From Ahaetulla prasina (lineage: Eukaryota > Chordata > Lepidosauria > Squamata > Colubridae): a DNA stretch of 64,000 nucleotides. Below, piece after piece: positions 57,443 through 64,000 of the stretch. Position numbers and translations under genes: made by a program. Every line of letters starts with the position of its first letter. The first letter of the stretch is position 1. The stretch spans positions 284,444,524 to 284,508,523 of the forward strand of contig NC_080540.1 in assembly GCF_028640845.1 (NCBI RefSeq), in the 5' to 3' direction. Below the pieces are notes generated by a model that saw only the letters and a list, made by a program, of their open reading frames with translations, was not told where the DNA came from and did no database searches.

Positions 57443-58701
57443 GTTGCTGATACCTTTCAAATGTTCTGATGGGTCCAGTTGTTTTTCTGATTAAAAACCA
57501 CCATCCCAAAGGCTGTTGAACAAATGGCATGTAGGCCAAGAAAAAATTTAAGGCAAATAGCTGTTGATTTTCAGCCACAAAGACTTCAAACATAATACAT
57601 TTTTAGCACTAAACTCCACAACACTTCAGGAAGGATGAAAATTTCAGGTTGTAACTACAATGCACATACCATCACAAAAATGACTCCGGTCTGTGTAAGT
57701 TAACCATAGTAAACAAAAGCACTTTGGTTTTCAATCAAAATAGCAAACAAAAGCTTAATAATAACAAAACAACAACAACAATAGCAGAAGCCTGTAAAGC
57801 CATCTGATGTGTATCTTTTCCTTTATCTTTTCCTTATTATAAGAACACGGGAAATGCATTTTGAATGTGTATTTCTAGGACAGCCCATCTGGTTCTACCA
57901 TTCATCTTTCATTCAAGTTATAATCCTCTCAATGCTTCATCACAGCAGGCTATATAAAAAGTTAAAAAGAAAGTCTACAATTAGACAGAGTTTTAACTTC
58001 AACGTTCAGGAGTTAATTTGATTACAAATAGAGCTTTAACCATCTGCTTAGCAATGTATTTCAGAGGTCTAATAGAGCGTGAATAGTCCCAAATAGAAAG
58101 GGAAAAACTATTCAAGTGAATGGAAATGAAAGTTTAAAGATGAGATGTCAGTACCACACAAATAGTAAACAAAACAAAACAAAAACATGGAAATAAGATT
58201 AAATGAAGAGTTAATCTGGGAGATTTGCTTTCCTAGCACTATTGAATCATTTAAAAACAAATTAAGCTAAAGGATAGAGCGATGACCTATAAGGTTCTTC
58301 TGACTTAGTGTAGTGTGATTGGTAGGCTATGTAGAACACTATGCATGCCCCCTTGAATTCTAGAAAACAAAGGAAACTTACACATCTAAAGAAAGGGAAG
58401 TTAGCAGTATTACTGAATCACAACAGTGAAAGGAGCAGCCAAAACTAAAGAATGGAACTTTCAAATGGAAAAATCAAAGTTATAAACAAGGGCTGTAGCT
58501 ATAAATCCTTGGCAGTTCTTTTGAATGCTCACTCGTTTCTTAACTAAGTGTTTCAAAAATATCTTGCAACTTAATCAAAAATTGGAAAGTACTGTATGAA
58601 GACCACTCAATTATTTTTTCCCTACTTTTTATCTTTAGAGCATGGGAGTTCAACTTTTTTGGAGAGTAAGATTAATGATTATAATCTTTGGTGGTGGGAA
58701 C
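57443..58701. other. Unannotated stretch
   Basis: No repeat family or exon recognised. Confidence 0.4.
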
Positions 58702-59110
58702 CAGTGGTGGGATTCAGCTGGTTTGCACCGGTTGGGGTAAACCGGTTAACTTGCCCCCCTGCTATCAAAGTGGATCTTGGGTGCTGTGTTGCAAGGGAGA
58801 AACGGGCAATGGAGTGGAAGGAAGAAGGCGGCCGCTTTTCCTCTTTCTTCTCCCTGCTCCTCCTCCTTCCCTCATGCCAGCCGCTCCGTTTCCCATTTCT
58901 CCACTGCAGCACAGAGCGCAGGATCCACTTTGATAATGTGTGTGGGGGTTAATTTAACAACCGATTCGCCCAGGGTCAGGTTGACTGTCGCGGGAGGCTC
59001 GTCCGGCATGTGCAGCAGAGCTGGAGAATGGGAATGGGCCATGCCTTCCATGAAAGCCAACCTGACCCTGGGTGAACTGGTTGTTAAATTATTTGAATTC
59101 TACCACCAAG
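58702..59110 (+). mobile_element. hAT-like element built of two foldbacks
   Basis: Left CAGTGGTGGGATTCAGC and right TTGAATTCTACCACC are inverted. Inside, ATCAAAGTGGATC near 58766 pairs with GGATCCACTTTGAT near 58921, and AACAACCGATTCGCCCAGGG near 58957 pairs with CCCTGGGTGAACTGGTTGTT near 59067. TSD not clear at the decayed right end. Confidence 0.65.
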
Positions 59111-60977
59111 TAATTACCCATCCTCTCCATTGTAAAGTCTTGTCAGCCTACAATTTGCACCAAAAAAATCTAATTCAAAATTATGTATGATATCAAAGGA
59201 ACCAACTGTTAGTGAATACGGAGGAACAGAATTGCGAGTGGCAAGTAGACTCTGGACTAGTCATCTAATTAAGGATGAATGTGGACAGGAAGAGGCTGAG
59301 ATGATGAACAGGTTTCGACCGGTGAGGTTTAGGTGACTGTAGTTTACACTACTAGTGCCCAGGTGTATGTGAAACATATAGCCTCTTTCATCATTAGCCA
59401 TGCTGATCAAGCAAGTTAGATGTTCATTGAAACAAACATCTAAATCCACTTTCTTGTTCTATATAAAATAATTAGCATATATGCACATAATTGTTATTTG
59501 GTTTCAAATTTACATAATGCTAACGACTTTCTCAGCGATGCCAAGTGTAATTTCCTCTGAATGCATCCGGAACTTTCTGGATTTACATCTTGCTTCTCTT
59601 TATATATTAGTAGAGTTACATCCTTTCTACAGCATTAGAACATACATTCAGAAGGGTTCCATGAGTGATTCCAGACAGACTATATCCTTGGAATGGAAAC
59701 AGCAGAGATGGCTGACAGAGGGCAAGTTGTTCCTGGCTATACCTTGGACAAAATGGAATGCCTTTCCGGTCTCATTGTCATATGTTGAGACTTCAGTTGA
59801 GAACCCAACTGAGTCCTTTTATAGCCCTTTTGCACCATATTGTAACATGCTTCAATACACACACTGTGGTGCGCCAAGCTATTACAGGAGGCTCTTTAGC
59901 AGGCAGGATCATGTGGGGGGAACCTCCAAAAATCAATCAAAAGACTTTCTAGAAAGAATCATAAACTGCTTGTTCAGGAATATAAAGATGGCAAACTGCT
60001 CTGAAACAGTGCTATGAAACACAGAAATTATAATGTGTGATGTCATGCATCTTTATCCGTATATTACATCAATAACAGTTGATGTATATATTTTTTCATA
60101 CATTTATGGTTTAAGAAAAGAGAGTTTTGAATTAATTAAGGAAGTAATCAAGGGATTAATCATCATATGTAATAGTGTTTTTAGGAAATGAATGTGTCAA
60201 AGAAAATATGGAGACAATTTGAATGAGACTATATAATTACCACAATAAATGTGAAAAAGGGAGGGAGGGAGGAAGGAAGGAAGAAAGGAAGGAAGGAGGC
60301 ACATATTCAAAATGGCAATAAATAAATAAAAATGAAAAATTCAAATACGATCTGCATTCAAATGTCCAGGATCTATGCATCAATAGGCTGTATGCTGCAA
60401 CAGAGGTATTTACTTAATTTTTAAGAACATAAACTAAATGTTTTCACTTAATATCCAGTGAAATCAAGACGAACTATGCTAAAAGTTTTTTACAAGATAA
60501 AAAAGAGGTATAAATAAAAATAATAACAAAGATGTTTGCAAGACAAACATGAGCTTAAAATAATGATTATGTGTGGCATTTTATACTTAAGAGAATGGGT
60601 ATGTTCATTTCTTGGGTACTGTGGATGCCACATTCACAGCTCTATGAACGAATAACAACCCAACCCACAGCCATTTTGTGAGGTTTCCACAGCCCATTTT
60701 ATGGAAAGTTCTAAAATTAAAAGGTTAGACAGAGACAGTCCACATTATCACTAGAACATTAGAATAATTGTGATACAATCTACACAATAAAAGGTAGCAT
60801 GTACCACAATCTCATAACTACTAAAATAACATTCGTACAGTACTTAGTGATGATATATACATATATCTACAAGGTCACCTGTTCCAAGTGTCCATCTATT
60901 AAGAACCAACAGAAAAGCAGGTTACAGGTTCTTTCTATCAGGAGCTACCCTAAGACAATTTCTTATTCTCTCTTTAT
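59111..60977. other. Unannotated stretch
   Basis: GGAA simple repeat at 60260-60298. The 178-codon + frame 59481-60017 has no domain or splice context. Confidence 0.45.
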
Positions 60978-61095
60978 CGGTGTTTACCTTGGCAACTTTA
61001 AGCCATGTGGACTTCAACATGCTAATTGGGGGATTCTGTTGGCTCAAGGTTTTTGAGAATTCTTGGCTTAAAGTTACCAAGGTTGAGAAACACTG
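60978..61095. mobile_element. Palindromic hAT-like MITE (TTGGCAACTTTAAG family)
   Basis: Left CCTTGGCAACTTTAAGCC, right GGCTTAAAGTTACCAAGG, end GAGAAACACTG. Flanks CTCTTTAT / CTCTATAT, 7 of 8. Confidence 0.72.
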
Positions 61096-61103
61096 CTCTA
61101 TAT

Positions 61104-62470
61104 ATACATGCATGAGGTGGCGAGGAGAAGTGAGTTTCACACAAAGAAAGGTACCAAACATTTTGACCACAAAATGGGTTTTAATTCTGGCAGTTCTCTG
61201 ATGTCTCAAAAAGCATTCAGAAAATAGTCCTGGGCATCTGGAATTGACCTATTTCATGGTTGGCCCATTTTTGAAACACCTCTTTTGGGGTCAGAATATT
61301 CCCTCTGGTCTATAGTCCAAATTGCAGATATTCTATGAAGGAAGATTTAATGTAGATACTGTAATGTGAATCCTTGTTTAATGGTATCCTTATTTCTATA
61401 ATTTAAAAACTAGATGGTTATTTTAAATGACAGAATAGGAAGGATGCTATTTATAAATTGCAATTAAAATTCTGGGCAGTATTTATTAAATCTGATAACC
61501 TTGAGTTCTAAACCAGCTATAAAATATATTTTGGAAAACTGAAACTTTTTACTGACAAGGAATATTCCTAGAAGAGTTTAATTAAACTGGTTTTGAAGAT
61601 CATGCATCTGGATTAAGCAACACTGAAATTGTTGATGGCACCTTAGGGCTAATGATATTAGTGAGCATTATAGTAATAAATAGGTGATATTAGTTGTTCT
61701 GAATGGTATAGTATTGATTTGTGCCATTCATCTTCTTCTGATTTGCTGAAGAACTGAGCTTTTTATAATGCTAATGGAAATTAAGAGCTTTACAAACACA
61801 GCACATGAATACATGGACATATCTTAGCAACCAAGCACTTAGGAAGCACTGAAATATAAATATACATGTATTCATTCCTAGATTAGTTTGGTGGCAGACT
61901 ATGTGAAGGCTCGTAGAGTCCCCCCTCCCTCCCTCCCTCTGTATTTATATACTGGTACATTGGTCCTATAATTAAACTCTTTAGGCTGCTAACACAATTA
62001 AAGCAGTTTAAAAATGTCAAAAATAAAATAAGCAACATAAATCTGCTGCAGTGCTAATACTCCAGATCAAAACAAAAGTAGATAATACAATTGGAAAATT
62101 ATATGAGTAGGTTAAGTCCTTAAAAAATAGTGTTAAAATCTTGGCATGGCATGAAAGTATTTATAGCATAAAAGTATTACGCGATCCTCCTTAGTGCAAA
62201 GTCTGTCCATAGATAAAGTGCCATCATGGAAAAACTTTGTTACTTATAACTTAAATGTTATTCTTTATGTCTAATCTCAGTTAGCACAGGTATAGTCTAT
62301 ATCAGCTGATGTTTCAGAAATGACGTCCCTATTGTAATAATCTTTGTTGTATTTTTGTAAGCTCCCCAGAGTCACTGAGCATGACTTTAGCAGCCATGTA
62401 AACATTCTTAAATAAAATAAATAAACAATCCAAACGGGGAGGTATCAGGTTGTAAATAACTAAAATAAGC
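61104..62470. other. Unannotated stretch
   Basis: CCCT repeat at 61921-61940 and a SINE/LINE tail at 62335-62430. Confidence 0.45.
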
Positions 62471-62740
62471 CTAAAGGTAAAGGTTTAGGGGGAGGTGCTC
62501 ATCTCCATTTCTTGGTCAAAGGAGCCAGCATTGCTTGAAGACATTTTCTGTGGTCATGTGGCCACCATGGTTATATACCAAAGGCGCTTGGAATACTGTT
62601 ACTTTCTCACCAAATGGTACCTATTAATCTACTTGCATTTGCACGCTTTCAAACTGCAAGGTAGGGAGGAGCTGGGGCAAGAATGGGAGAGCACTCTATC
62701 GCACTCTATCGCACCCTCCCCACAAAATAAGACTACTTTT
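62471..62740 (-). mobile_element. Sauria-type SINE lacking the head
   Basis: Reverse of 36957-37325: 'CTAAAGGTAAAGGTTTAG', 'GTGCTCATCTCCATTTCTTG', 'GAAGACATTTTCTGTGGTCA', 'CACGCTTTCAAACTGC'. The tRNA-like head is lost. Confidence 0.75.
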
Positions 62741-62963
62741 GTTAAAATAGAGCCATAATTTTGCTAAGTGGCAAGTGATTTTTTTTGTCTCTGTCTACAA
62801 CTATCCTCATCTCTCCTGCTCATGTGTTCTACTGCATATACAGTATAAAAAAACTATATGAACTATTTTTATAGGTGTAACAAGCACTTCCATTTCACTA
62901 ACTCTAGATATAACATTTGAATATATAAAGGGCTATAAATATAGATTCGCTAACTCTCTAGAA

Positions 62964-63047
62964 CATGGGTGTCCAACCATGGCTGGCTGAGGAATTCTGG
63001 GAATTGAAGTCCACAAGTCTTAAAGTTACCAAGGATGGACGTCCCTG
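62964..63047. mobile_element. 84-bp hAT-like MITE (TTGGCAACTTTAAG family)
   Basis: Left CATGGGTGTCCAACCATGG, right AAAGTTACCAAGGATGGACG. Flanks CTCTAGAA / CTCTGGAA, 7 of 8. Confidence 0.7.
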
Positions 63048-63055
63048 CTCTGGAA

Positions 63056-64000
63056 GCCAATAACTTCGCACTTGCAGAAACAGCAATACTGTAATGGTGA
63101 AGAAGTTTCTGCCTGTATAAGAATTTAGTAAGATAAATGTTTAAATATTTTCTACAAAAAAAACTGAACCTGGATAAAGACTTATTTTAATGAGTAATGG
63201 TTTCTTTTTTTTAAAAAAGCTTCCATAAAAGAAATTACTACTTGTTTACAGTTGCCTTTCAATTAAAAATTATGCTCAAAAATAACAATAAAATACAATA
63301 CAGCATTATCTTGTTCCTATCTATACTGCATATTTTTATTCTGTTTTCCATGCCTGAGAGGAGAGGGGAACATTAATAAAATAAAAATAATTACAGGTAT
63401 GAAGGGATACCTGGTGTACTGATTGATTGGTGCCTAGCAGAGTAGAAGCACTGCCTGAACTGGCAGTGGCAGGCAGACCTGGTAGCATTGGAGATGTTCA
63501 TTCAACTGACTATCTTTCCGTGGTGAATTTATGACTTTTTTAAAAAAAAACATTGGTCAGATGCACAATGCCAGTAGGCCACATACAGCCCATAAGCCAC
63601 ATTTTGTTCAGGCCTGCTTTGTGCTATGTTGTGAACCACTTATGGTCATTCTGGAGTCAGGCGGGGCCAAATCGAATAACTCAGTTAGTAAATCGCAAAA
63701 ACTAATAGATAAACGGTAAGAAATAGAAATAAAAAATATATGTTGTTCAACTTTCAAATATTTTTCCAAAACAGACCTTGGTATGTGTTGTGTATAAATC
63801 TTGATATATATTGATTCTTTCTTTCTTTTTTTAAATGCATGTTTTATGGTTTATGATTTCCTATAATCCTAGTTTTTATTGTTATTATGAATTGCCCAGA
63901 GTAACGTTTTAAGAAGGACAGTCATATGTAACTTATAAACAAACAAACATATAAGGTGTGTGTGTGTGTGTGTGTGTGTGTTTGTGTGTGTCTGTATGTC
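63056..64000. other. Terminal stretch with (TG)n
   Basis: SINE/LINE tail trace at 63880-63945 ('GAATTGCCCAGAGTAACG') and a TG microsatellite at 63955-63990. No gene. Confidence 0.5.

Noticed and set aside
59481..60017. 178-codon + frame as a gene
   Set aside because: No recognisable domain, AT-driven composition, no flanking signals.

Overview
This window reads as intronic or intergenic DNA from a squamate reptile, most likely a snake. It has no bacterial gene layout and long AT-rich stretches without open frames. It carries CR1 LINE 3' ends that run into GAATA/ATTCT microsatellites, Bov-B-tailed tRNA SINEs of the Sauria type, L2 and R4-like LINE remnants, and many short hAT-like DNA transposons with intact 8-bp target-site duplications (TSDs). 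No complete host gene is present. The only convincing host coding piece is one 114-bp minus-strand exon at 45851-45964, with good splice sites and a phase 1-1 reading frame, so a host gene is probably transcribed right to left across at least the middle of the window. Layout: 1-9.7 kb is a mosaic of SINEs, CR1 and hAT MITEs and includes one locus (6238-7971) where a MITE was hit by three later insertions, one of them a solo LTR with a 5-bp TSD. 9.7-17.1 kb is the largest structure: a 2.48-kb segment present twice in direct orientation (9705-12182 and 14628-17106, about 99% identical by eye), separated by a 2.45-kb 3'-truncated L2 LINE on the minus strand. 17-28 kb has old CR1 pieces, SINEs and an R4-like 3' end. 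28.8-31.9 kb is a three-level nest (hAT in hAT in CR1), then a 192-bp tandem duplication and an L2 3' end. 32-41 kb has more hAT MITEs, SINEs and a second L2 3' end. 41-46 kb is repeat-poor apart from two CR1 copies and holds the host exon. 46-64 kb has further hAT MITEs (two lie side by side sharing one target site), a possible second solo LTR, two TA-flanked MITEs, a foldback element seen also at 6.4 kb, and long plain intronic stretches. Nothing here works as a gene system. The interest lies in the order and targeting of transposon insertions, which can be read from intact TSDs, and in the 7.4-kb direct-repeat structure. Family names rest on recognising protein motifs, ends and tails by eye, with no database search.
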